Assembly (NCBI GenBank): GCA_016839815.1
Contig: JAEOTM010000137.1
Coordinates: 1 to 51,688 of the forward strand
DNA: 51,688 nucleotides
DNA from: Candidatus Hodarchaeota archaeon
GTDB lineage: Archaea > Asgardarchaeota > Heimdallarchaeia > Hodarchaeales > Hodarchaeaceae
Direction: 5' to 3'
Each line of letters opens with the position of its first letter. Position 1 is the stretch's first letter. Positions 35,936 to 43,877 of the stretch are shown here, piece after piece. The position numbers were made by a program, and so were the translations under genes. Below the pieces are notes generated by a model that saw only the letters and a program-made list of their open reading frames with translations, did no database searches and was not told the DNA's origin.

Positions 35936-37630
35936 TTACACGTCATCTTGCGCTTGTAAAACTTTTCTGTCAATTTTACCAATACCTGTTTTAGGTAACA
36001 GATCAGATCGAAATTCAACATATTTTGGTATCTTGTAAGATGCAATTTTCCCTTTTAGGTGATTTTTGACCTCTTCATCTGTTAATACTACTCCCTCTTT
36101 TAGTACTGCAATCATTTTTACTGATTCTCCTTGGTACTCATCTGGAACTCCTATAACTGCTACTTCCTCTATTTGGCTAAATTCTTTCTGGATATAAGAT
36201 TCCAATTCAGGAGGAAAGACCTTATATGCAGATACGATGATCATATCTTTCTTTCTAGTTTGAATAAAAAAGAAACCATCTTCATCCATATAGCCAATAT
36301 CTCCAGTATATAGCCAACCTTCCTCATCGATTGTGAGCTTTGTTTCTTCGTCTTTATTGTAATAACCTTTCATTACCTGTGGACCTTTAGCACATATTTC
36401 GCCTGATGTTCCTTGGGGTAATTCTGTACCTGTATCTACATCTACAATTTTTAGTTTAGTATCAGATATTGGAATCCCGATACTTCCAAATTTTCTATTA
36501 TCTTTTTCTAGTGGATTTGCAGCTACCATAGGAGATAATTCAGTCATGCCATATGCTTCAACTACTATAGCATTCTTAAAGGCACCTTCAATCTCCATAG
36601 CTAATTCTGCTGGTAGAGGAGCTCCTCCAGAAAAAATGATCTGCAAGGAGCGCATATCATACTTGTGGAAATTGGGATTACTCATAATCGCCTTAAATAA
36701 GGTCGGAACTCCATGGAAATAATTTATTTTTTCTTTTGAAATAAGTTGTAGGATTGATTCAAACTCTCGAGGATTCGGAACGAGATATACGGTACTATCG
36801 AATTCGACAGTGGCTAGAAAAACTGTAGTTAACCCAATTGCATGGAAAAAAGGGACGGCTCCTAAAAATTTCTTATGAACTCCCAAAGGATGAGCAACTA
36901 CAGCCCATTCCCGTGCTTGACGCATATTACTGATGATATTCTGATGAGTCAGCATAGCTCCCTTCGGTGTCCCGGTAGTGCCTCCGGTATAGGCTAAAAC
37001 TGCAATATCATGCTCTGGGTCGCATTCAACACTTTTAAAAGAAGGTTCATTTTCATGAATGAGTCGTTGATACCTGAGAGCATTTTTTGGTATAGGGGGA
37101 CTTTTCGGTAATTTTCGGATTGCTTTGGCTAGGAATCGTTTTATTGGAGAAAGAAGGTCACCCAATGAAGTAATGACCATTTTTTCTGCATCTTGAAGAA
37201 CAGGACAATCAAAACAATCCTCTGCAAGTTTAGGGTACAGCAAATCTAGGGCTATTATCATTTTTAGCTCAGAATCAAGGATTATATGCTTCAGATCTTC
37301 TGATCCTAATAACGGAGAAATTAAAACAGTTGTAGCTCCTGTTTTCAAAATTCCATAAAATGCTACCACCCATTGGGGAATATTTGGTGCGAATATTCCC
37401 ACCTTATCACCTTTTGATATGCCTCTATTCAGAAGTGCATTAGCAAGTCTATTTGCTTGATCATTAATTTCTACATAAGAATAATCCATTCCAAGAATAG
37501 AAAGGAAAGGATGGTTCTTGTTTTTATTAACAGCCAATTCAAAATGAGTATGGATCGTTATATTAGGATAATCTAGATGTTTTCTGACTCCCTCTGGCCA
37601 CGATTTATACCATAAAGCTTCCATTTTCAT
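35936..37630 (-). CDS. fadD: long-chain acyl-CoA synthetase (AMP-binding, FadD-like)
   Basis: This 564-residue ANL-superfamily enzyme activates a fatty acid with ATP and CoA. Motifs in order are the P-loop AYTGGTTGTPKGAMLTH (near 215), YGMTELSPM (near 358), YTGDIGYMDEDGFFFI (near 435), KDMIIVSAYKVFPPELES (near 455) and the catalytic Lys in PKTGIGKIDRK (near 550). The length and motifs fit long-chain acyl-CoA synthetases. It could feed beta-oxidation or supply acyl chains to the PlsC-like protein nearby. A divergent SDR gene starts 191 bases away across a shared control region with a near-palindrome. Confidence 0.92.
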   Translation of the reverse strand: MKMEALWYKSWPEGVRKHLDYPNITIHTHFELAVNKNKNHPFLSILGMDYSYVEINDQANRLANALLNRGISKGDKVGIFAPNIPQWVVAFYGILKTGATTVLISPLLGSEDLKHIILDSELKMIIALDLLYPKLAEDCFDCPVLQDAEKMVITSLGDLLSPIKRFLAKAIRKLPKSPPIPKNALRYQRLIHENEPSFKSVECDPEHDIAVLAYTGGTTGTPKGAMLTHQNIISNMRQAREWAVVAHPLGVHKKFLGAVPFFHAIGLTTVFLATVEFDSTVYLVPNPREFESILQLISKEKINYFHGVPTLFKAIMSNPNFHKYDMRSLQIIFSGGAPLPAELAMEIEGAFKNAIVVEAYGMTELSPMVAANPLEKDNRKFGSIGIPISDTKLKIVDVDTGTELPQGTSGEICAKGPQVMKGYYNKDEETKLTIDEEGWLYTGDIGYMDEDGFFFIQTRKKDMIIVSAYKVFPPELESYIQKEFSQIEEVAVIGVPDEYQGESVKMIAVLKEGVVLTDEEVKNHLKGKIASYKIPKYVEFRSDLLPKTGIGKIDRKVLQAQDDV

Positions 37631-37710
37631 ATTTCCTGTGGAATGTTTTCATATCTCTCTTTCGATGATAAAAATAAATCAATACAAAGTTTCCCATTTT
37701 CAAAATAAAT

Positions 37711-37730
37711 CGATGCTTAATTGAACATCG
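37711..37730. promoter_or_regulatory. imperfect palindrome between divergent acyl-CoA synthetase and SDR genes
   Basis: CGATGCTTAATTGAACATCG matches its own reverse complement at 16 of 20 positions, with perfect CGATG/CATCG ends and AATT in the centre. It sits inside the 191-base divergent intergenic region, as a dimeric repressor site would. No regulator gene is adjacent, so this is a candidate only. Confidence 0.3.
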
Positions 37731-37821
37731 AATTATTGAAAACAGATATAATGGAAATAAAAAGTATTTGACCATTTTATTAAATGACACAAGTATGAAT
37801 TTGAAGTTGAGTTGATCTGCA

Positions 37822-38556
37822 ATGCTCCTAGAAAATAAACAAGTTCTAATTACTGGTGCTGCTATTGGAGGAATTGGGGAAGCTATCATGAATAAACTTA
37901 TCAAACAAGATAATCTGATTCTTGTTACTAGTTTAGAGATGTCAGATGACCGATTTCCAAATATTGAAAGTATCTCAGCCGATTGTACTAACAAAGATGG
38001 AATCAAAAAATTAGAAGATTGGATAAAGACTAAAACTGGATCTATAGATGTACTCATTAATGCTATAGGAGGATCATTAGCCTCAAAAAACCCTTTAGAA
38101 ATAGAATCTAACTTTCTCAATAGGGTGATTAAAGTTAATCTAACTTCAGCTGTTTTATTGACACAGATGGCCACTAGGTTAATGAAATCTGGCTCAATCG
38201 TCCATATTGTAAGTACCTCTGCATATGAAGCATCCTTGGATAAAATGTCCTATGGAATAGCTAAAGCAGGATTAGTCTATTATATTCGAGCAATGGCTCA
38301 AGTTTTAGCTCCCAATATTCGTATTAATGGTGTCTCTCCAACATATGTCTTTACTGAGCGTCATAATCAAGAATTAAAACAGAAAGCGGAAAGGACAGGT
38401 ATTTCTCTGGAACAGTTAGTTTCAGATCGAATGGCAAAACAACTATTAAAAAAACCGCTATTACCAGATGATTTAAATGAGATGATAGAATTCGCAGCAA
38501 CAACTCCATTAATGACTGGTAAGGTCCTAGATGCCTCACTCGGACGAATATATTAA
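37822..38556 (+). CDS. short-chain dehydrogenase/reductase
   Basis: This 244-residue SDR uses NAD(P)H to reduce a carbonyl or oxidise an alcohol. The nucleotide-binding TGAAIGGIGEAI (10-21) is a variant of TGxxxGxG. LINAIGG (near 76) replaces NNAG. The catalytic Ser is in IVSTSAYE, and Tyr-x3-Lys is in MSYGIAKAG (near 147-151). It continues through the usual RINGVSPTYVFTERH. Length and layout fit 3-ketoacyl reductase-like SDRs. Divergence from an acyl-CoA synthetase suggests an acyl-chain or sterol/isoprenoid-like substrate, but the exact reaction is not readable. Confidence 0.88.
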   Translation: MLLENKQVLITGAAIGGIGEAIMNKLIKQDNLILVTSLEMSDDRFPNIESISADCTNKDGIKKLEDWIKTKTGSIDVLINAIGGSLASKNPLEIESNFLNRVIKVNLTSAVLLTQMATRLMKSGSIVHIVSTSAYEASLDKMSYGIAKAGLVYYIRAMAQVLAPNIRINGVSPTYVFTERHNQELKQKAERTGISLEQLVSDRMAKQLLKKPLLPDDLNEMIEFAATTPLMTGKVLDASLGRIY

Positions 38557-38593
38557 TTTTAATTTAATTTACTTTGATTTTTCTTTAAATTTC

Positions 38594-39967
38594 CTAAATA
38601 TTCTTAAACATCATAAGTGCCTTTTTTCGTGCTTCTGTATGGTTTACAATTGGACTTGGATAATTTAAGCTACGGGGTGCATTTTTCTCTAAGCTATGGA
38701 TTTCTTTAGGTGTTAAATCTCTGAGTTCCGATATATACTCCTTAATATATTTACAATCTGGGTCATACTTCTTCTGTTGAGTCCAAGGGTTGAAGATGCG
38801 AAAATACGGGACTGGATCACATCCTGTACTACTACTCCATTGCCAGTTTCCGTTGTTGACAGAGATATCAAAGTCGACTAATTTTTGTGCAAAATATTTT
38901 TCCCCCCATTGCCAATTAATCTGCAAATCTTTTGTTAAAAAGGAGGCAACAATCATTCGAACACGATTATGCATAAAACCTGTTTTATTTAGTTGTCGCA
39001 TACCAGCATCTACGATGGGAAAACCAGTTTTTCCCTCGGTCCATTTTTTAAAAGCTTTGTCATTATAGACCCATTTAAGATTATTATATCTTTCCCGAAA
39101 GGGTCCGTTAAAGACATGGGGAAAATAAAACCCAATATAATAGTAAAAATCTCTCCAGTATAATTGTCGTATCAATGGGAAATTCCCATGGCTTTTAATG
39201 ACATGGTATACTTCTCGGATTGATATAGTACCAAATCTTAGATGTGAAGAAAGAAAAGTTGTTCCTTGTTTTGAGGGAAAATCCCTTTCAATTTCATAGT
39301 TTCTATACTGTTTCAAATTCTGTAGGATTAATGATCCATTTTTCCTTCCTCCCCTAATGAATAAATATGGGTTGTTAATTAATTCTACGTCTTCTAAGCT
39401 TACTCCTTCAAAATTTTGTATGTTGAGAAAGTTATTAAGGTTAACATAAATCGGATGGGGAATTTTAGCTTCTGACGCCTTCCTATAGAAAGGAGTAAAC
39501 ACAGTATATGGAGTCCTGTCCTTTTTTAATACTGATTCAGGTTCATTCAATAACAGGTCACTGAACACCCTAACAGAAGCAGCATGAGATTTAGCCACTT
39601 TTAGTATTAATTTATCACGCTTTTTACTATAAGGAGTGTAATCTCGGTTAATAAAAACGGATTGTAAATCCAACTCATTACTACTAAGTAAATCGTTTAC
39701 AATATCCCACGGTTTTCCCTTAAAGAAATGTAAAGTTCCTTTTAAGGCTTCAAGTTGTTTCTTTAAATCTATAATCGATTCTTGCATGAATTGAAGTGCA
39801 TTGTCACTTCTATCTGGATTATTCAAGAGATTTGTATCATAAACGAAGATTGGTAAAACTTGATTAGATGATTCCAAAGCTGAATTTAATGCTGAATTAT
39901 CATCGACACGTAAATCTCTACGAAAAATAAACAAGGAATTAGATTTAGCTTTTTTTGGCATATTCAT
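38594..39967 (-). CDS. phr: deoxyribodipyrimidine photolyase (cryptochrome/photolyase family)
   Basis: This 457-residue flavoprotein uses light to split UV-induced pyrimidine dimers. The N-terminal antenna domain begins LFIFRRDLRVDDNSALNSAL. The FAD-binding C-terminal domain holds GFPIVDAGMRQLNKTGFMHN, RMIVASFLTKDL, NGNWQWSSSTGCDPVPYFR and IFNPWTQQKKYDPDCKYI. These are the conserved blocks of class I-type photolyases. Its ATG overlaps the uvsE stop as ATGA, so the two are translationally coupled. It is last in a six-gene operon. A second Met at 39961 is an alternative start. Confidence 0.95.
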   Translation of the reverse strand: MNMPKKAKSNSLFIFRRDLRVDDNSALNSALESSNQVLPIFVYDTNLLNNPDRSDNALQFMQESIIDLKKQLEALKGTLHFFKGKPWDIVNDLLSSNELDLQSVFINRDYTPYSKKRDKLILKVAKSHAASVRVFSDLLLNEPESVLKKDRTPYTVFTPFYRKASEAKIPHPIYVNLNNFLNIQNFEGVSLEDVELINNPYLFIRGGRKNGSLILQNLKQYRNYEIERDFPSKQGTTFLSSHLRFGTISIREVYHVIKSHGNFPLIRQLYWRDFYYYIGFYFPHVFNGPFRERYNNLKWVYNDKAFKKWTEGKTGFPIVDAGMRQLNKTGFMHNRVRMIVASFLTKDLQINWQWGEKYFAQKLVDFDISVNNGNWQWSSSTGCDPVPYFRIFNPWTQQKKYDPDCKYIKEYISELRDLTPKEIHSLEKNAPRSLNYPSPIVNHTEARKKALMMFKNI

Positions 39968-40857
39968 ATCCTACCTATCTCACGTAGATATCTACACGCT
40001 TTAAGGGCACTTCTCTCTTTATCACGAATTTCAAGAATTAAATCAAAATTCCTCATTCCGATATTAACAATGAATTCCTTAAAGAGGTCCATATCGATCG
40101 TGGTAGTATGTTTACCAATCCTTGCATTTGGTTCTTGATGGCTCCAATCAATCATTGGTATTCCATCTTCAGTATTCCAAAAATCTTCTAAGAGATTTAA
40201 TACTTCGATAATCCTTTCATTATTATTTTTCAGTGAATGATGAAAGACATCAAAAACAATTGGAATGTTTATTTGAGTTGATATATCAATACAATCTCTT
40301 AAATCAAACATCCGATCATCATTTTCGATGACAAGTCTTTTTCTTGCATTTAGTGATAATTTTTCAAAATTAGCAATAAACTGATTCTTTGATTTCTTTT
40401 TATCGCCATAAACTCCTCCCACATGTATTTGAATTTTTGCTGTGCTATCTAAATGCATTTTATCTAATATCCACGTACTTCCCTCTATTTCTTTTAAACT
40501 ATTATTTACTACTTCCTCTTTAGGTGAATTTATTACTGTATACTGACCTGGATGCATCCCTATTCGCATATTGGACTCTTTAATCATTTTTCCAATTGTT
40601 AAAAACAGATCAGAGTAACTTCGTTCAATTAGTTCCCATGGAATAGAGATCCTATGCGATAAAAAAGGAATAAAATCAGCTATACGATAAAATAAGAGAT
40701 TATTTTGGATACAAAACGTAATAGTATCCTTTATACACAGTAAATTAGATTCTATCGTTTCTAAAACTCTTTTTTCAGAGTAAGAAGCTAATCGAAATGT
40801 TTTATCTGGCCTACAATTTATAGTTGTATTTGCCGATCCAACAAAGCCTATTCTCAT
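39964..40857 (-). CDS. uvsE: UV damage endonuclease UvsE/UVDE
   Basis: This 297-residue TIM-barrel nuclease nicks DNA 5' to UV photoproducts, giving an incision route that needs no light. Family stretches: MRIGFVGSANTT at the start, LFYRIADFIPFLSH, MRIGMHPGQYTVINS (metal-binding His), IQIHVGGVYGDKK, LVIENDD (metal-binding Glu), PIVFDVFHH and MIDWSHQEPNARIGKH. All metal-binding positions I know of appear present. It is 17 bases behind the 4-TM protein gene and overlaps phr by 4 bases. Light-dependent and light-independent repair are therefore expressed together. Confidence 0.95.
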   Translation of the reverse strand: MRIGFVGSANTTINCRPDKTFRLASYSEKRVLETIESNLLCIKDTITFCIQNNLLFYRIADFIPFLSHRISIPWELIERSYSDLFLTIGKMIKESNMRIGMHPGQYTVINSPKEEVVNNSLKEIEGSTWILDKMHLDSTAKIQIHVGGVYGDKKKSKNQFIANFEKLSLNARKRLVIENDDRMFDLRDCIDISTQINIPIVFDVFHHSLKNNNERIIEVLNLLEDFWNTEDGIPMIDWSHQEPNARIGKHTTTIDMDLFKEFIVNIGMRNFDLILEIRDKERSALKACRYLREIGRI

Positions 40858-40874
40858 AACATTCGATCAACCAT

Positions 40875-41264
40875 TCAATCTTTTTTTTTTCGTATAGAAA
40901 GAAAATACATGAAAACCTGGGCAATCAAAGCCAAGATTAAGACAATTACTTCAATTATCCAGACAATCCCACCGTTAGTCAGAACGGTCAGGGATACGAC
41001 TAATAAGAAACAAGGAACGATCCAAAACAGTACCCAAGCCCATTTTTCTCCTTTACGGTAACTTTTAATTGAAATTCCAGAGATTGTTAATCCAAAACTG
41101 ATCATAGCAAAACCTAAGACACGAACAATTATGTTGGCATATGTTATGACTTCAGGACCTAGGTTTTGTATTTCTCCCCATATTTTTGGATCCAATAATT
41201 CTTCAAAAATGACATCTAGTATACCTATGTAAATGAAAAAGGCCCCAATTAATGTAAAGGTCAC
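40875..41264 (-). CDS. small four-TM membrane protein, unknown function
   Basis: This 129-residue protein has four hydrophobic segments and a basic tail IRKKKD. I recognise no family. The GTG start at 41264 has no good ribosome binding site. The frame stays open upstream (KLNFSW immediately before it) back to the stop of the preceding CNIG gene, so the true N-terminus may be up to 25 residues longer with a non-standard start. It lies in the operon between the CNIG-motif protein and uvsE. Confidence 0.65.
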   Translation of the reverse strand: MTFTLIGAFFIYIGILDVIFEELLDPKIWGEIQNLGPEVITYANIIVRVLGFAMISFGLTISGISIKSYRKGEKWAWVLFWIVPCFLLVVSLTVLTNGGIVWIIEVIVLILALIAQVFMYFLSIRKKKD

Positions 41265-41339
41265 CCAAGAAAAATTTAGCTTTATAGAAAGCCATGTTTT
41301 CAGCCAAATCCCATCATTAAATATAAGATTTCCCTCAAC

Positions 41340-41753
41340 TTATAATTGATATATGATTAATCCTATAAAATATGTTATGGCAGTAATTATTCCCGCATAA
41401 ATTATAGATTGAATTATTATCACTAATGCTTTGTTTCGATCCTTTTTCTGTGACGTAATGTCCTGAATTTTCAAAGTTACACCAAGAGGGGATGCTACGT
41501 TCTGACGATGAGCTAAACCATACGCTGCACAGAATTTTTTTCTTGCCTGAAGAAATCCTATTGTAAATATTTCAGCTGGAATAAGAATGATTACTCCAAA
41601 GAAGGGATTTAAGTCTATTAGATATATTAAACTTAAATAAACAATAAGAAAGACTATTGTCAATACAAGCCCAATATATCCAATTCTTCTTCGCTGGGCA
41701 ATTTCGGCCTCACCAATATTGCACATACCTGTTTTATAATTAATGTCTGACAT
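41340..41753 (-). CDS. CNIG-motif membrane protein, unknown function
   Basis: This 137-residue protein starts with YKTGMCNIGEAEIAQRRRIG (Cys11). Two hydrophobic segments (about 26-46, 50-68) come next, then QARKKFCAAYG (Cys75) and two further segments (about 106-135). The CNIG...E...RR motif followed by a TM pair and an FC motif also forms the C-terminal module of the longin-like protein at 34961-35716. The Cys spacing is nearly the same (64 versus 68 residues). This points to a small conserved membrane module whose two Cys may face each other or bind a cofactor. It is 15 bases after the DUF1295 gene in the phr operon. Confidence 0.7.
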   Translation of the reverse strand: MSDINYKTGMCNIGEAEIAQRRRIGYIGLVLTIVFLIVYLSLIYLIDLNPFFGVIILIPAEIFTIGFLQARKKFCAAYGLAHRQNVASPLGVTLKIQDITSQKKDRNKALVIIIQSIIYAGIITAITYFIGLIIYQL

Positions 41754-41768
41754 GGGAATTCCGTCTTT

Positions 41769-42584
41769 TTATTTTTTTGGAAACCAGGGGATAAGAGTTG
41801 AAGTCCGTTCCTGATACTCACTATAGGAGGGGTCGGATTCAAACCGTCTATTTAAGAGTGGAATACCTGAGACTTTGAGAAGACTCAATGTGATAATCAC
41901 AGGTCCGATAATCGAAATCAATGCCCAGAACATTTCAGATGATGGGACAGAAATTAGTGTGAAAAACCAAAAAGCCCACCAGGTTGACATCTCAAAGAAA
42001 TAATTCGGATGTTGGCTATACTTCCATAATCCGCTGGTATAAATTTTCCCAGTATTATTTGGATTTCTTTTAAACTGGTAAAGCTGAAAATCACTGAGTA
42101 GCTCACCAAATATCGCAATTAAAATGAAGCCCAGCACTATTATTTCAAGCGGGGATAGCTCCCTTGAATTACTATAAAAATTAACAACTGAAACAGGAAA
42201 AGACACTAGGAGAATAGTAAACACTTGAGGTAGATAAAGAAAGAAGAAACCCTTCCAAGTACTGCTTTTTCCCCAGTTATCTCGCATGATTTTAAACCGT
42301 TTATCTTCAGTTGTTACCTCATCCTTACCATACTTCCTTATTGTCAAGAAATATGCAATACGAATACCCCAAAGTGCCACAAGACCAGTTATTACCAATT
42401 TCCTTAGTGTGAGATTATTATCACTCATGATTACTGAGAAGACTGCTATGACAATAAATGAGGTACCATAGGCGATATCTACTGTATTATAGATTCCTTG
42501 TCTTAACGCGATTAGGTAGAAAACACTAAAATATACTAATAACACTAAAAATGAAATAGCTAATAGATTTATCATATGAATCAT
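41769..42584 (-). CDS. DUF1295 / steroid 5-alpha-reductase-like membrane protein (copy 1)
   Basis: This 271-residue multispanning protein has the DUF1295 hallmarks: ALWGIRIAYFL, KRFKIMRDNWG, DFQLYQFKRNPNN, TSGLWKYSQHPNYFFEM and SGIPLLNRRF, then YQERTSTLIPWFPK. The family belongs to the isoprenylcysteine methyltransferase/steroid 5-alpha-reductase fold. It is thought to reduce an enone double bond of a lipid with NADPH, using the region around SQHPNYF. The start may be Met1 (42584) or Met4 (42575). It is 11 bases after the PNPOx-like gene. A second DUF1295 protein lies 1.3 kb away. Confidence 0.88.
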   Translation of the reverse strand: MIHMINLLAISFLVLLVYFSVFYLIALRQGIYNTVDIAYGTSFIVIAVFSVIMSDNNLTLRKLVITGLVALWGIRIAYFLTIRKYGKDEVTTEDKRFKIMRDNWGKSSTWKGFFFLYLPQVFTILLVSFPVSVVNFYSNSRELSPLEIIVLGFILIAIFGELLSDFQLYQFKRNPNNTGKIYTSGLWKYSQHPNYFFEMSTWWAFWFFTLISVPSSEMFWALISIIGPVIITLSLLKVSGIPLLNRRFESDPSYSEYQERTSTLIPWFPKK

Positions 42585-42595
42585 TCCGATTTATA

Positions 42596-43048
42596 TTAGG
42601 GACATACTTTTCCAACAGGTTCAACGGTTAAATTTTGCATACGAGAATTAAAATCCCATTGATACAACTTAATAGGTGTAAGTTCTATAGCTACCTCTTT
42701 CACTTTGCGATTCATTAATCTTTGGGCTAATGAATTATCAGTACCACCTAAATATCTATTTAGGAGCGCTATTAATACTTCATCACCTTTTGAATCAATA
42801 ATTCTTGCTGAGGCTTGCCCACGAATTCCACAATATGGAGGAATTTCACTTGAAATTTCAAATGCACATTTTGGATTGTTAGAAAGGTACTTTACAACTT
42901 TTGCTGTTTCGATTGTAGCTAAATAGATCTTATCACCTAAGTAAATAAACCATAAACTTACTAAAAATGGCCAACCCGACTTTGTAACTCCAGAAAGTCG
43001 TAAGGGTATTTTTGAGTCCTTTAAAAACTTTTCAACAGCTCCTAACAA
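42596..43048 (-). CDS. pyridoxamine 5'-phosphate oxidase-like flavin-binding split-barrel protein
   Basis: This 150-residue protein has the split-barrel layout: an N-terminal helix, RLSGVTKSGWPFLVSLWFIY, DKIYLATIETAKVVKYLSNN, CAFEISSEIPPYCGIRGQAS and an end strand IKLYQWDF. Members bind FMN or F420 and often reduce or oxidise small or lipid substrates. The start is TTG, first in the six-gene operon that ends with uvsE-phr. A BRE/TATA-like element lies about 60-80 bases upstream. An F420/FMN redox partner beside a DUF1295 reductase suggests lipid or isoprenoid reduction, which is inference. Confidence 0.82.
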   Translation of the reverse strand: MLGAVEKFLKDSKIPLRLSGVTKSGWPFLVSLWFIYLGDKIYLATIETAKVVKYLSNNPKCAFEISSEIPPYCGIRGQASARIIDSKGDEVLIALLNRYLGGTDNSLAQRLMNRKVKEVAIELTPIKLYQWDFNSRMQNLTVEPVGKVCP

Positions 43049-43104
43049 ATTATCATCTCTGATTTTCGATTATGTTACGAATTATCGAGGAATTATATTT
43101 CTTT

Positions 43105-43128
43105 TCTCTTTAAATATCGAAACTTTCA
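43105..43128 (-). promoter_or_regulatory. putative BRE/TATA promoter of the PNPOx-DUF1295-uvsE-phr operon
   Basis: On the minus strand GAAAGTTTCG runs into ATATTTAAAG, a good archaeal BRE plus TATA match. It lies about 60-80 bases upstream of the first gene of the operon. The surrounding 43049-43330 shows no coding signal. Confidence 0.5.
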
Positions 43129-43333
43129 TCTTACGAACCTAAGCTTCTCTTTGAAGTATATGAAAACAGTTTTCCCTTCTATTAAATCTCATTTAGGGCT
43201 TTAACTTGATGATATTACAAATCTCTTCTTCTTTTTCATATTGGAACTTCTCCCTTATTCCGAACTTAGTATAAGCTGATTCTTTGCTTCTTTCTTAATC
43301 ATACATTAATAATAGTATTCAAGTTGAATTCTT

Positions 43334-43387
43334 ATGGAAATAATGATTATTGGTCTTGCAGGACTTATTGGTTACTTAATAGGCTCG
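43334..43387 (+). pseudogene. 5' remnant of a membrane-protein gene (about 18 codons)
   Basis: The ATG at 43334 opens MEIMIIGLAGLIGYLIGS, a convincing first membrane helix. After residue 18 the frame enters sequence that is the reverse complement of an ABC ATPase gene, and it stops at 43429. The GYLIGS phrase recalls the N-terminus of PlsY-type proteins, but 18 residues are too few to assign. It looks like the 5' stub of a gene whose remainder was lost at a junction near 43386. Confidence 0.4.
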
Positions 43388-43616
43388 ATGCAAGATCAAA
43401 TCCCGATATTAGTACCCTTCCAGATGTAGGTTTGTCTAAAGCCCCAAGAGTATGCAATAAAGTAGTTTTACCTGACTCTGAAGGTCCTAAAATAGCTAAA
43501 AAATTACCAGAGGGTACTTCGAGATTTACTCCACATAAAGCATTTACTTCTACCTTACCCATGGTATAAGTTTTTTTCAAATCTTGAACTTGAATGACTT
43601 GAGTTATTATTTCCAC
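43365..43616 (-). pseudogene. truncated LolD/MacB-type ABC ATPase remnant
   Basis: This is the first 83 codons of an ABC ATPase close to the one at 1-533. It has VQDLKKTYTMGKVEVNAL, Walker A in variant form GPSESGKTT (Glu for Gly) and TLGALDKPTSGRVLISGFDLA. Homology ends at about 43386. After a few unrelated residues a stop follows at 43365. The Q-loop, signature, Walker B and two thirds of the domain are missing, so it cannot work. The break coincides with the end of the plus-strand membrane-protein stub. Confidence 0.85.
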
Positions 43617-43735
43617 TTCCAGAGAATTATAATACGTTTTATATCGGAAGGATCAATCAATCGTTTTAAACGATTAAAATACTGGAAAATCTAAAACAAA
43701 CTTTTAGCTTTCCCAGAATTAATTTAGTGGTTTCG

Positions 43736-43776
43736 AAAAAAAAGGTAGAGAGGGAAAGAGAATTATCTTCTCTTTC
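43736..43776 (-). terminator. hairpin plus T8 terminator after the second DUF1295 gene
   Basis: On the minus strand a perfect 9-bp stem (GAAAGAGAA / TTCTCTTTC, 5-base loop, 43754-43776) is followed 10 bases later by eight T (43736-43743). It is about 100 bases beyond the stop of the 293-residue DUF1295 gene. Confidence 0.5.
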
Positions 43777-43877
43777 TAATCACAGACGGTGTCCTCAATA
43801 GAGGTGGGGAATCACAGTATTGGATATTTGCGAGGAAACCAGATAGTTCCATTTAATCTACTAATATTAGAGTTTGT

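Noticed and set aside
37605..38174. 189-codon minus-strand reading frame between acyl-CoA synthetase and SDR
   Set aside because: It overlaps the SDR reading frame antisense over most of its length, shows no family motif, and the SDR has clear catalytic residues.
43324..43569. 81-codon plus-strand frame over the ABC ATPase remnant
   Set aside because: It is antisense to a sequence with clear ABC ATPase homology and shares nothing with known proteins.
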